A DNA stretch of 29,584 nucleotides from CBDCBA01 sp965214125 (GTDB lineage: Bacteria > Planctomycetota > Phycisphaerae > Tepidisphaerales > Tepidisphaeraceae): NCBI GenBank assembly GCA_965214125.1, contig CBDCBA010000017.1, positions 1 through 29,584 on the forward strand, written 5' to 3'. The position numbers were made by a program, and so were the translations under genes. The notes beneath the pieces were generated by a model. That model was not told the origin of the DNA and did no database searches. It saw only the letters and a program-made list of their open reading frames with translations. Each line of letters starts with the position of its first letter. The first letter of the stretch is position 1. Positions 17,173 through 24,816 of this stretch are shown piece after piece.

Positions 17173-17241
17173 CGTTAGCCGCCCCGCCTTGCGGGGCGCG
17201 TGGACTGCCACCGAGCGCCCCGCGAGGCGGGGCGGCTAACG
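17173..17241. repeat. palindromic intergenic element, family A copy 2
   Basis: It starts CGTTAGCCGCCCCGCCTTGC and ends with GCGGGGCGGCTAACG, with a 15-nt centre different from copy 1. It lies between the convergent dehydrogenase and HDOD-GGDEF genes, where a bidirectional terminator would be expected. Confidence 0.92.
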
Positions 17242-17279
17242 CCACTCGTGAACTTCTTGCTCGCGCCAAACCGCCCGCG

Positions 17280-18827
17280 TCACGCGGCCTTGTTTGTGGT
17301 GGCGGCGGGCGCCGCGCGGGGCAGGCTGAAGACCTTCACGCGGTTGCGGCCGCTTTCCTTGGCGTGGTAGAGGGCGCGGTCGGCGGCCTTGAGCACGAGC
17401 TCGGGGCGGACCAGCGGGCTGCCCGGCTCGAAGGCGGCGACGCCGAAGCTGGCGGTGATCGGCAATTGCACGTCGCCGCAGTCGATCGGCGCGGCCGCGA
17501 GTTTGCGGCGGATGTCCTCCGCGACGGCGGCGGCGGTGGCGCGATCGGTGTGGAGCAGCACGATCGCCATCTCCTCGCCGCCGTACCGCGCCGCCAGGTC
17601 CCCCTCGCCGGCGTGCTTGGCGAGCAGGGTGGCCATGTGGACGATCACCTTATCGCCGGCCTGGTGGCCGTGGGTGTCGTTGACGCTCTTGAACTTGTCG
17701 ATGTCGATCATGATGAGCGAAAGCGGCCGGTTCATGCCGATGGACTCGGCGAGCTCTTCGCTCAGGAAGCGGTCGAATTCTTTGCGGTTGGCCAGGCCCG
17801 TCATGCCGTCGACGGTCGCCTGCTTCTTGAGCTCCGCCTCCCGCTCGGCAAACCTGGCCTCCATGTCGGCGGCCTTTTGCTGCAAGTCGACCGCCGCCTG
17901 CTGGCTTTGCAGCGACAGCTCGATCAACGCCTCGTTCGCCTCACGGAGAATGGCGTCGAACCGGGTTTCGGGGCCGACGTCGAACTCGAAGGCCTTGCCC
18001 GCCTCTTGAACACTTTTACCGAGAACCTCGAGCAATTCGTCGGCCGCGCCCTCGTCGGCGTCGGCGACTAGCTCCTTCACGTGGCGGCGGACGTCGGCGA
18101 TGGCCTGGGCGGGTGACTCGTCGACGAAGACATCCGCGCACCGCCCCGCCGCCGCGAGGATGCGGGCCATTTGCCGCAGCGTTCCCTCTTCGGCGCGGTC
18201 GGGCTCGACGTGCCACTGGATGGGCTCGCTCAGCACCGGCGGCAGCTTCCACATCTCGGCCATGAACCCGCCGACCTCGGCGTGATCCGTTTCGAGCAGC
18301 TTGCGTTCGGCCAAATGCTGCTCACCGTGCGATTGGGCCAATGCGCACGCCTCGCCGAACACCTCGCGCATGCAGGCGTCGAGCACGAGCATCCCGATGT
18401 CCCCCAGCAGGCCGCAAATGAACAGTTCCTCAGCCTGCATCACCCGCGCCCGCACGCCCAGCTCCTTCGCGGCGCAGGCGGCGTAGAACGAGCGCTTCCA
18501 ATACCGCCCGTGGTCGAACCCGGCTGTCTCGGACTTCATCAGCCCGTCGACGAGCGAGAACCCGAGCACGAGCGTCTTGACGGACTGCAACCCCATGACC
18601 ACGAGCGATTGCTCGATCGTCGTCACCTTCTGATTGCGGCCGTAGAAGGAACTGTTCACCGTCTTGAGCACCCGCCCCGACAGGGCCGGGTCGCGCTCGA
18701 TGACCTTGGCCAGCTTCTTCATGTCCGTCGACGGGTCACGTGCCAGTTCCAGCACCTCGACGGCGATGGTTGGCACGCTGGGAAGCTGCGGGCAGTTGCG
18801 GATTGTGGCCTGAAGTGCGTCATCCAT
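17280..18827 (-). CDS. HDOD domain plus GGDEF diguanylate cyclase
   Basis: The 515-residue cytoplasmic protein starts MDDALQATIRNCPQLPSVP. Residues about 10-205 form an HDOD domain (KLAKVIERDPALSGRVLKTV, QSLVVMGLQSVKTLVL, FICGLLGDIGML). About 280-350 are a helical, probably coiled-coil linker (QQAAVDLQQKAADMEARFAE). About 350-505 form the GGDEF domain: DGMTGLANRKEFDRFL, IMIDIDKFKSVNDTHGHQAGD and the active site RYGGEEM. The loop reads GGEEM instead of GG(D/E)EF, and the RxxD inhibitory site is absent (Gly at the Arg place). It should make c-di-GMP if the Met is tolerated, without product inhibition. The ATG at 18827 was chosen over a longer Arg-rich upstream reading that precedes the HDOD domain and looks non-coding. 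Confidence 0.92.
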   Translation of the reverse strand: MDDALQATIRNCPQLPSVPTIAVEVLELARDPSTDMKKLAKVIERDPALSGRVLKTVNSSFYGRNQKVTTIEQSLVVMGLQSVKTLVLGFSLVDGLMKSETAGFDHGRYWKRSFYAACAAKELGVRARVMQAEELFICGLLGDIGMLVLDACMREVFGEACALAQSHGEQHLAERKLLETDHAEVGGFMAEMWKLPPVLSEPIQWHVEPDRAEEGTLRQMARILAAAGRCADVFVDESPAQAIADVRRHVKELVADADEGAADELLEVLGKSVQEAGKAFEFDVGPETRFDAILREANEALIELSLQSQQAAVDLQQKAADMEARFAEREAELKKQATVDGMTGLANRKEFDRFLSEELAESIGMNRPLSLIMIDIDKFKSVNDTHGHQAGDKVIVHMATLLAKHAGEGDLAARYGGEEMAIVLLHTDRATAAAVAEDIRRKLAAAPIDCGDVQLPITASFGVAAFEPGSPLVRPELVLKAADRALYHAKESGRNRVKVFSLPRAAPAATTNKAA

Positions 18828-19016
18828 GCGGTGACCGGTGTTGGCTCGGCGTGGTCGGTCCGTCCTCCTTGCCCCAAGGAGACGCGCCGGCCGACCACGG
18901 CCTGCCCGTGGTGCATCGGCGCGCCGCGCCCACTGGAACTGAAACAACACTTTGCCGCGTGTGACCTGCAACGACCGGTAACGCGGTAACCATCGCTCCA
19001 CGAGAATTGGTGCGAC

Positions 19017-19751
19017 CTACAACGCCTGGGCAAAACTGTGGCCGAGATACACCTTCCGCACCGTCTCGTCGGCGGCGATCTCGCGCGGCGTCCCCTGCTT
19101 GAGCACGCGGCCGTTGTCGATTACCAGGGCCGTGTCGCAGACCTGCAACGTGCGTTCGGCGTCGTGATCGGTGATGAGCACGCTTTTGCCGAACTCCCCC
19201 TTCAGGCGGCGGATCTCGTCCTGGATCTCCTCCTTCGCCACCGGGTCGACGCCGGCAAAGGGCTCGTCGAGGAGCAACAGTTTCGGGTCGGTCACAAGCG
19301 CGCGGCTGAGTTCGAGCTTGCGACGCTCCCCGCCGCTGAGCACGCCGGCGGGGCTGTTGCGGACCTTCGTGAGCCCGTAGCGGTCGAGCATTTCGCTCGC
19401 GCGGCGTTCGCGCTCGACCTTGCTCATGCGCCGACCGCTCTCGAGGATAGCCATCAGGTTCTGCCAAACGGTGAGTCGGCGGAAGTCGCTGCGGTCCTGG
19501 CTGAGATAGCCGATGCCGAGCCGGGCCCGTTTGAACATGGGCAGGCGGGTGATGTCCTCGCCGTCGAATCGAACCTGCCCGCCGTCGGGCCGAACCATGC
19601 CCAGGATCATGCGGAAGCTGGTCGTCTTGCCCGCGCCGTTGCGGCCGAGCAGCCCGACGATCTGGCGCTGGCCCAGGGCGAAGCTGACGCCGTCGACGAC
19701 GGTGCGCCCCGCATAAGCCTTGGAGAGATTGGCGACTTCGAGCAGGTTCAA
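19017..19751 (-). CDS. lptB: LPS export ABC transporter ATPase LptB
   Basis: LptB powers extraction of LPS from the inner membrane with LptFG. The 244-residue ATPase has Walker A GRNGAGKT (36-43), the Q-loop region LGIGYLSQDRSDFRRLTVWQ, the signature LSGGE (138-142), Walker B LLLLDE (158-163) and the H-loop His at 196 in LITDHD. The YLSQ and SVFRKLTV-like phrases are typical of LptB rather than amino-acid LivG/LivF ATPases, and LPAPETVRKVYLG-like ending (ETVRKVYLGHSF) also fits. lptA, lptC and lptFG are not next to it. The presence of kdsB at 22.5 kb supports an LPS-bearing outer membrane. It is 189 nt upstream of the HDOD-GGDEF gene on the same strand. Confidence 0.92.
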   Translation of the reverse strand: MNLLEVANLSKAYAGRTVVDGVSFALGQRQIVGLLGRNGAGKTTSFRMILGMVRPDGGQVRFDGEDITRLPMFKRARLGIGYLSQDRSDFRRLTVWQNLMAILESGRRMSKVERERRASEMLDRYGLTKVRNSPAGVLSGGERRKLELSRALVTDPKLLLLDEPFAGVDPVAKEEIQDEIRRLKGEFGKSVLITDHDAERTLQVCDTALVIDNGRVLKQGTPREIAADETVRKVYLGHSFAQAL

Positions 19752-20080
19752 CGGTCGGTTCCGGCGGTTCGGCGGCGCCGTGGAACGTAGCGTCCCGACG
19801 CGCCCCCGGCGACCGGGCGGGACCCCCGCGTTGATCGGCGTGGGTGCGCCGGCAAAAAGGTGGCAATTTCAAACTTGATGAAACGCCTTGACGTGGTACG
19901 TTCGCGGGTGGCGGCGTCGGCGTTTGCGTTGGGCCGCCATTCTGGGTCTTGGGGGCGTCGTTCCCCGAGCTTGCCGCCCCGGCCGGCCGCGCCCGTTAGC
20001 GGTGAACGCCGAGGCCGTCTGCCCGCCTGTCCGGCCGCCCGGCCCGCGTAGTTGGCCGCCGGTCGCTTGACGAAGGAGAC
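19752..20080. other. divergent intergenic region lptB / cold-shock gene
   Basis: This 329-nt region separates divergent genes. A possible promoter for the cold-shock gene lies around 19875-19910 (TTGATG and TTGACG hexamers in a locally AT-richer stretch), which would give an untranslated leader of about 170 nt. Long leaders are usual for cspA-type genes. No coding sequence is supported here. Confidence 0.4.
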
Positions 20081-20398
20081 ATGATGAGCACGAGCACGCA
20101 CTCCGCCGTTGCCACCCCGCCGGCCCCACCGGCCCCGCACTCCGAGCCGTCCCCGGACTTGGCCCCCCCGCCCGCCCCCACCGTCGGCGGCGTCCTCCGC
20201 GGCAGCGTGAAGTGGTTCAACGACCAGAAGGGCTTCGGCTTCATCCTCGACGCGGAGGACCGCGACGTTTTCGTCCACTACGCCGTCATTGAGGGCGACG
20301 GCTTCAAGACGCTCGAGGAGGGCGAGGTCGTGGAGTACGAGGTCGAGGACGGCCCCAAGGGCCTGCGGGCGATCCGCGTCGCCCGGACGTCGCACTAA
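20081..20398 (+). CDS. cold-shock domain protein with Pro-rich N-terminal extension
   Basis: The 105-residue protein ends in a single cold-shock domain (residues about 40-102), an OB fold that binds single-stranded RNA/DNA. It contains GSVKWFNDQKGFGFI with RNP1 (KGFGFI), and DVFVHYAVI with RNP2 (VFVHY). The end follows the family: FKTLEEGEVVEYEVEDGPKG. The first 38 residues are a Pro/Ala/Ser-rich extension absent from the usual 65-70-residue Csp. The start is ATG at 20081 with GAAGGAG 3-9 nt upstream; a second ATG follows immediately. It appears monocistronic, with family B element directly after the stop. Confidence 0.94.
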   Translation: MMSTSTHSAVATPPAPPAPHSEPSPDLAPPPAPTVGGVLRGSVKWFNDQKGFGFILDAEDRDVFVHYAVIEGDGFKTLEEGEVVEYEVEDGPKGLRAIRVARTSH

Positions 20399-20416
20399 GC
20401 AAATCAGCAGCGCCCG

Positions 20417-20507
20417 CCGACGCCGGAGCGGAAGCTCCGGGTTTCGAGTCGGGAGATGCTTGAGCTATCCAGACCCGAACGACCCGGAGCTTCCGCTCCG
20501 GCGTCGG
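20417..20507. repeat. palindromic intergenic element, family B copy 2
   Basis: Perfect 26-nt arms (20417-20442 and 20482-20507) start CCGACGCCGGAGCGGAAGCT, identical to the core of copy 1 at 8817. The 39-nt centre differs. It lies between the convergent cold-shock and pyrG genes. Confidence 0.93.
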
Positions 20508-20546
20508 TGGGAGTTGAAGGTGTACGGCTGGACACCGCGCATGTAA

Positions 20547-22331
20547 TCAAGCGCTCGCGGACTCCGCGTCGAGTTGTTCGCTCTGCTCCGCCTTGATCCG
20601 CAGCGCCGCCGACACGAGGCCGCTGAACAGCGGGTTGGGCCGCAGCGGGCGGCTGGTCATTTCCGGGTGCGCCTGGGTGCCGATGAAGTACGGGTGGGCG
20701 TGCTCGCCGTCGCGCGGCAGTTCGAGCACCTGCATGATCGGCTGCTGCGGATGCTTGCCGCTGAAGACCAGGCCGGCGTCGGTGAGTTGCTCGATGTACT
20801 TCGGGTCGACCTCGTAGCGGTGGCGGAAGCGCAGGCGGACGTACGGGTTGTCGCGCAGCTCGTCGGCGAAGAGCTCGGCCGCCATCGTGCCCGGCTGTAT
20901 CTCAACATCTTTGCCGCCCAATCGCATATTCCCGCCGAGGCCTTCGATCTGCTTTTGCTCGGGCAGGATGTCGATCACCGGGCTGCCGCAGCCGGGGTCG
21001 AACTCGGTGGAGCAGGCGTCCTTGAGCCCGCAGACGTTGCGCGCGTACTCGATGACCGCCATCTGGAAGCCGAAGCAAATGCCCAGGTACGGCAGCCCGT
21101 TTTCGCGGGCGTGCTGGATGCAGGCGATCTTCCCCTCGGCACCGCGGGCGCCGAAGCCACCGGGCACGATGATGCCGTCGCAGTCGCGCAAGCGCTGCTG
21201 GACGTTGGCGGCGGTGATGTTCGTCGTGTCGACCCACCGCAGCGCCACGTCGCAGTCGAGGGCGACCCCCGCGTGCTCAACGGCCTTGAGCACGCTCGCG
21301 TAGGCGTCGCGCAGCGCTGTGTACTTGCCAGTAATGGCGATGGTGACCTGGCGCTCCTTCGTGCTGGTGATGCGCTTCACGAAGCCGCGCCACTCGTCGC
21401 GGGCCTTCTCCTCGTGGATGTGGTCGGCGCGGTCGTGCAAGTCGAGCAGCGTCATCACCTCGCGGTCGAGCCCCGCGCCGCGCAGGGCCTCGGGGACGAG
21501 GTAGATGCTCTCCAAATCGTGCATGGAGAAGACGCGCTTCATCGGCACGTTCGTGTACATGCTGATCTTCTGGCGGACCTTCTCGCCGACAGGCTCGGTG
21601 GCGCGGCAGGCGACGATGTGCGGCTGGATGCCGACCTCCATCAGCCGCTTGATCCCAAGTTGGGCCGCCTTGCTCTTCTGCTCGCCCAGCGCGTCGGGCG
21701 AGAGGATGTACGTGAGGCTCACGAAGCAGACGCTCTGCTCCCCCTCCTCGTACGCGAGTTGTCGGCAGGCCTCGAGGTAGAAGCTGTTCTCGTAGTCCCC
21801 CACCGTCCCGCCGATCTCGACGAAGACCACGTCCGCCTTGCTCTTGGCGGCGAGTTCGCGGAGCTTGAGCTTCACCTCGCCCACCACGTGCGGGATCACC
21901 TGCACGTCGCGCCCGAGGTACCCGCCGCTGCGCTCCTTGCGGAGCACGCTGTTGAGAATCTGCCCGTTCGTCGTGTAGTTCAGCGCCGAAAGGTCCTGGT
22001 CGAGCAGGCGCTCGTAGGTGCCCAGGTCCATGTCGGTCTCCTGCCCGTCGTCGAGCGTGAAGACTTCGCCGTGCCGGAACGGGTTGAGCGTGCCGCTGTC
22101 GATGTTCAGGTACCCCTCGAACTTGATCGGCGAGACGTTCAGCCCCTTGTCCTGCAGCAGCTTCGCCAGCGACGACGCAAAAATGCCCTTGCCCAGCCCG
22201 CTGATGACGGTGCCGACGACGACGACGTACTTGTGCTTGCCCTTCTCGTACCCGGCGGGCATGGGCGTGTAGAACTCCGTCTCGTCGCGCGAGTGGCTGG
22301 TGCTGGCGAGCAGGTCTTCGGCGGCGGTCAT
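20547..22331 (-). CDS. pyrG: CTP synthase
   Basis: CTP synthase aminates UTP using ATP and glutamine. The 594-residue protein has about 30 extra N-terminal residues, then the synthetase domain with YVVVVGTVISGLGKGIFASS (35-54), HGEVFTLDDGQETDMDLG (88-105) and VEIGGTVGD (171-179). The class I glutaminase domain follows from about 325: GGFGARG, the nucleophile Cys-419 in LGICFGFQ, and His-555/Glu-557 in GTQAHPE. Several normally rigid spots differ: the usual VTGGVVSSLGKG reads VGTVISGLGKG, KFDPYxNVDPGT reads KFEGYLNIDSGT, and GICLGMQ reads GICFGFQ. All catalytic residues I can place are kept. The ATG at 22331 fits the domain start; a longer reading runs back into kdsB and is not supported. It is 140 nt downstream of kdsB. 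Confidence 0.95.
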   Translation of the reverse strand: MTAAEDLLASTSHSRDETEFYTPMPAGYEKGKHKYVVVVGTVISGLGKGIFASSLAKLLQDKGLNVSPIKFEGYLNIDSGTLNPFRHGEVFTLDDGQETDMDLGTYERLLDQDLSALNYTTNGQILNSVLRKERSGGYLGRDVQVIPHVVGEVKLKLRELAAKSKADVVFVEIGGTVGDYENSFYLEACRQLAYEEGEQSVCFVSLTYILSPDALGEQKSKAAQLGIKRLMEVGIQPHIVACRATEPVGEKVRQKISMYTNVPMKRVFSMHDLESIYLVPEALRGAGLDREVMTLLDLHDRADHIHEEKARDEWRGFVKRITSTKERQVTIAITGKYTALRDAYASVLKAVEHAGVALDCDVALRWVDTTNITAANVQQRLRDCDGIIVPGGFGARGAEGKIACIQHARENGLPYLGICFGFQMAVIEYARNVCGLKDACSTEFDPGCGSPVIDILPEQKQIEGLGGNMRLGGKDVEIQPGTMAAELFADELRDNPYVRLRFRHRYEVDPKYIEQLTDAGLVFSGKHPQQPIMQVLELPRDGEHAHPYFIGTQAHPEMTSRPLRPNPLFSGLVSAALRIKAEQSEQLDAESASA

Positions 22332-22471
22332 GGGCGGCGGGGTCAAATGGGCGGCGGGCGGGCGGGTGCCACGTGGCGGGCGGACGTCGAGCGGCGGGCG
22401 ACGCCGGAATGTATCGGCATCGTGCCGCAGCGCCCAATCTTTCTCCGCGCCAGCGCCCCGAATTCCGCCCC

Positions 22472-23212
22472 TCAGCCCGCCTTTGCCCGCCACCGCTTCA
22501 CGAACGCGGCGTACTGCTCGGGCGTGTCGATCCCGCCGCGGTGCCATCGCGCCTCGACCGCCCCGATCGCGTGGCCGTGCTCCAGAACGCGCAACTGCTC
22601 GAGCGACTCCGCCCGCTCCGCCGGCGTCGGCGCGAGCGTCGCCAGTTGCCTCAGAAAACCGACGCGAAAGGCGTAGATGCCCAGGTGCAGCCGGAAGGTC
22701 GGCATCTCGGCGCGGGCGAACGGGATCGGGCTGCGGCTGAACCACAGGCACCGCCCGCGGGCGGCGTCGACGACGACCTTCACCAGGTTCGGGTTCGACG
22801 CCTCGGCCTCCGCCGGGAACGCCACCCACGCCGTGCCCATGGGCGGCGACGACGGCTCCTCCATCCGGTGCGCCAGCTTCGTCAGCACGGCCGGGTCAAT
22901 CTCCGGCTCGTCCCCCTGCACGTTCAGCACGAGGGCATCGTCGGCCAATCCCAGCCGCCCGGCCGCCTCGGCCACCCGCTCGGTGCCCGTGCGGCAGGCG
23001 GGGGAGGTGAGGACGACGTCCGTCTCGAACGGCCCCAACGCCCCGGCGATCTCCGCATTGTCGGCGGCGACGACCACCCGCTCGATTCCGTCGGCGTCGC
23101 GGCAGCGGTCGATCACGTGCTGCACGAGCGGCCGACCCGTCTCGGCGAGCAACACCTTGCGCGGCAGGCGCTCGCTCGCCAGCCGCGCGGGAATGATCAC
23201 GGTCGCGGCCAC
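22472..23212 (-). CDS. kdsB: 3-deoxy-manno-octulosonate cytidylyltransferase
   Basis: KdsB activates Kdo with CTP to CMP-Kdo for the LPS inner core. The 246-residue protein matches the family length. It has the nucleotide-binding start ATVIIPARLASERLPRKVL (residues 3-21), the metal-binding VQGDEPEI (about 98-105), LHLGIYAFR and the signature AESLEQLRVLEHG, and ends GIDTPEQYAAF. It uses CTP, the product of the next gene (pyrG), so the pair forms a sensible operon. A family A palindrome lies upstream, between it and the lacI-type gene. Confidence 0.96.
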   Translation of the reverse strand: MAATVIIPARLASERLPRKVLLAETGRPLVQHVIDRCRDADGIERVVVAADNAEIAGALGPFETDVVLTSPACRTGTERVAEAAGRLGLADDALVLNVQGDEPEIDPAVLTKLAHRMEEPSSPPMGTAWVAFPAEAEASNPNLVKVVVDAARGRCLWFSRSPIPFARAEMPTFRLHLGIYAFRVGFLRQLATLAPTPAERAESLEQLRVLEHGHAIGAVEARWHRGGIDTPEQYAAFVKRWRAKAG

Positions 23213-23338
23213 GCCAGCAATGTAGGCAACGCCACCACTGCCGCCGGACCCTTCGAGCGGCTTCCCGTCAGGTGTCGCGTGTGGGGGGTGGGTGGCACCC
23301 GAGCTCCTCCTGAGGACGCAACGAGAACTGCGCCTGCT

Positions 23339-23407
23339 CGTTAGCCGCCCCGCCTTGCGGGGCGCGTCGATGCCCGCGAAGCGCCCCGCAAGGCGGGGCG
23401 GCTAACG
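23339..23407. repeat. palindromic intergenic element, family A copy 3
   Basis: It starts CGTTAGCCGCCCCGCCTTGC and ends GCAAGGCGGGGCGGCTAACG. This is the most symmetric copy, since both arms carry the same AAG/CTT at the bend. It lies between the LacI-family gene and kdsB. Confidence 0.93.
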
Positions 23408-23464
23408 CCGGAGGGGGAGCAACACATCTCGCGGGTGACGGCGCGAGATGCCCCTGCCAACCGC

Positions 23465-24535
23465 TCATCGAGCCGCGAGCGCGTCGACGCCTTCGACCTC
23501 GTGGTACGGCACGCGAAGCGTTTTGGGCGGCGGGGCGTCGCCGTGGTGGTAGCGGCGGGCGTTGAGCGGCAGGCTCTCGATCAGCATCTCGACGCTGTGC
23601 TGGCCGACCTCCCGAAATGGAACGACCACCGTGGCCACCGGCAGCGCCGCCTCCGTGCCGATCTCGGCCGGGTGGAAGGCGACGATCTCCAACTCCGCCG
23701 GCAATCGCATGCCGAGGCGCCCCGCTGCGGTGCAAAGGGCGCTGGCCTCCTCCAGTTCGTAGGCGACGACGGCCGTCAGGTCGCGGTGGGCCGCGAGGTA
23801 CGCCTCGGCCCGCTCGACGCGCTCGGGCGTGCGATTGAACGACGCGGCGTGGCCCTCGACGGCGGGAGCGTGCACCGCGTCCGTCGCCAGCCCGTGCGAC
23901 TTCATCGACCGCAAGAACCCCGCCTGCCGCTCGGCCACGCTGTAGTGCCGCGGCGGCTCGGTGAAGTCGGCGAGCCAGAAGTAGCCGATCCGCTCGTGCC
24001 CACGCGACGCCAGAAACTCCACGGCCCGCTCGGCCCCCGAGTGCTCGTCGGGAATCACCGCCCGGTACGGCACCTGGCTGTTGATCCAAACGCACGGCGG
24101 ACGCTGGCCCTCGAAAAACGGCATCGCCGTTTGTGGCAGTTGGCCGTGCGCGTGGATGAGCAGCCCGTCGACGGCCGCCTCGCGGAGCAGGTGGGGCACA
24201 AAGCCCGCCTCGTCGAAGCGAGACGCCGGCACGTCGCTGACGACCATGCGCAGGCCGTTGGCGGCCAGGCCGCGGTGAATGCCGTGCAGCAGTGGCGACG
24301 GCAGCCAATCGAACCCGATCGTGCCGCAGGTGATCAGCGCGACGTTCCCCGAGCGCCCCGTCGACATCGTCCGCGCCGCCGCGTTGGGCCGGTAGCCCAA
24401 CTCGGTCGCGATGGCGCGGATGCGATGCGACCGCTTGGCCGCCGTGGGGCGATTCTCTTTGTTCTTGCCGTTGAGAACACGCGAGACGGTTCCCGCCGAC
24501 ACGCCGGCGCGGCGGGCGATCTCCTCAAGCGACAC
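23465..24535 (-). CDS. LacI-family transcriptional regulator
   Basis: This is a sugar- or metabolite-responsive DNA-binding regulator of about 356 residues. The N-terminal HTH reads SLEEIARRAGVSAGTVSRVL. The wing region after NGK is about four residues longer than usual (KNKENRPTAAKRSHRIRAIA), then ELGYRPNAAARTM, where the hinge residue normally Leu is Met. The periplasmic-binding-like core follows, with SGNVALITCG, VDGLLIHAHG, the phrase RAVEFLASRGHERIGYF and TAVVAYELEEASAL. The ligand pocket cannot be read. A GTG at 24535 is the start that puts the HTH at residue 1-2. An upstream ATG at 24829 would add about 98 residues across the operator and the neighbouring gene and is less likely. It is divergent from the prepilin-like gene and probably controls it. 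Confidence 0.9.
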   Translation of the reverse strand: MSLEEIARRAGVSAGTVSRVLNGKNKENRPTAAKRSHRIRAIATELGYRPNAAARTMSTGRSGNVALITCGTIGFDWLPSPLLHGIHRGLAANGLRMVVSDVPASRFDEAGFVPHLLREAAVDGLLIHAHGQLPQTAMPFFEGQRPPCVWINSQVPYRAVIPDEHSGAERAVEFLASRGHERIGYFWLADFTEPPRHYSVAERQAGFLRSMKSHGLATDAVHAPAVEGHAASFNRTPERVERAEAYLAAHRDLTAVVAYELEEASALCTAAGRLGMRLPAELEIVAFHPAEIGTEAALPVATVVVPFREVGQHSVEMLIESLPLNARRYHHGDAPPPKTLRVPYHEVEGVDALAAR

Positions 24536-24715
24536 CTCGCGCTCGCCACCACCCTGCTCGTGGGCGGGATCGGGGGGGGCGGGGGGAAGGATTTGCGGGG
24601 AATCATCCGGCAACGCCGATAGAGCGTACCATTCCGGTCGCGCCTTGCCATCCGCTTTCCTACTGACGGGCGGCTTGGCGAGGCCGACGAGATCGTTCAG
24701 AAAAATCGCAGGAAC

Positions 24716-24729
24716 TGCAACCGCTTGCG
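24716..24729. promoter_or_regulatory. putative LacI-family operator
   Basis: TGCAACCGCTTGCG matches the LacI-family consensus TGNAANCGNTTNCA at 13 of 14 positions (counting N as a match; the last base differs). It lies between the divergent LacI-family gene and the prepilin-like gene, 88 nt upstream of the latter's start. Position and pattern suggest autoregulation and control of the prepilin-like gene. Confidence 0.65.
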
Positions 24730-24816
24730 GGTTCGCGGCGAATGAGAGAAAGTAAACCGCCCACGCAGTCGTGTTCCGCGCCTGCCACTTCCCCGACGTT
24801 TGGCTGAGGAGGCCTT

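Noticed and set aside
18828..19001. 58-residue N-terminal extension of the HDOD-GGDEF protein
   Set aside because: Arg-rich, no domain, and the HDOD family starts directly at the ATG at 18827.
20574..22676. 700-residue plus-strand reading frame opposite pyrG
   Set aside because: Antisense shadow with no domain; pyrG on the minus strand is certain.
22332..22829. 166-residue N-terminal extension of pyrG
   Set aside because: It overlaps kdsB on the same strand and is a frame shadow; the CTP synthase N-terminus starts after 22331.
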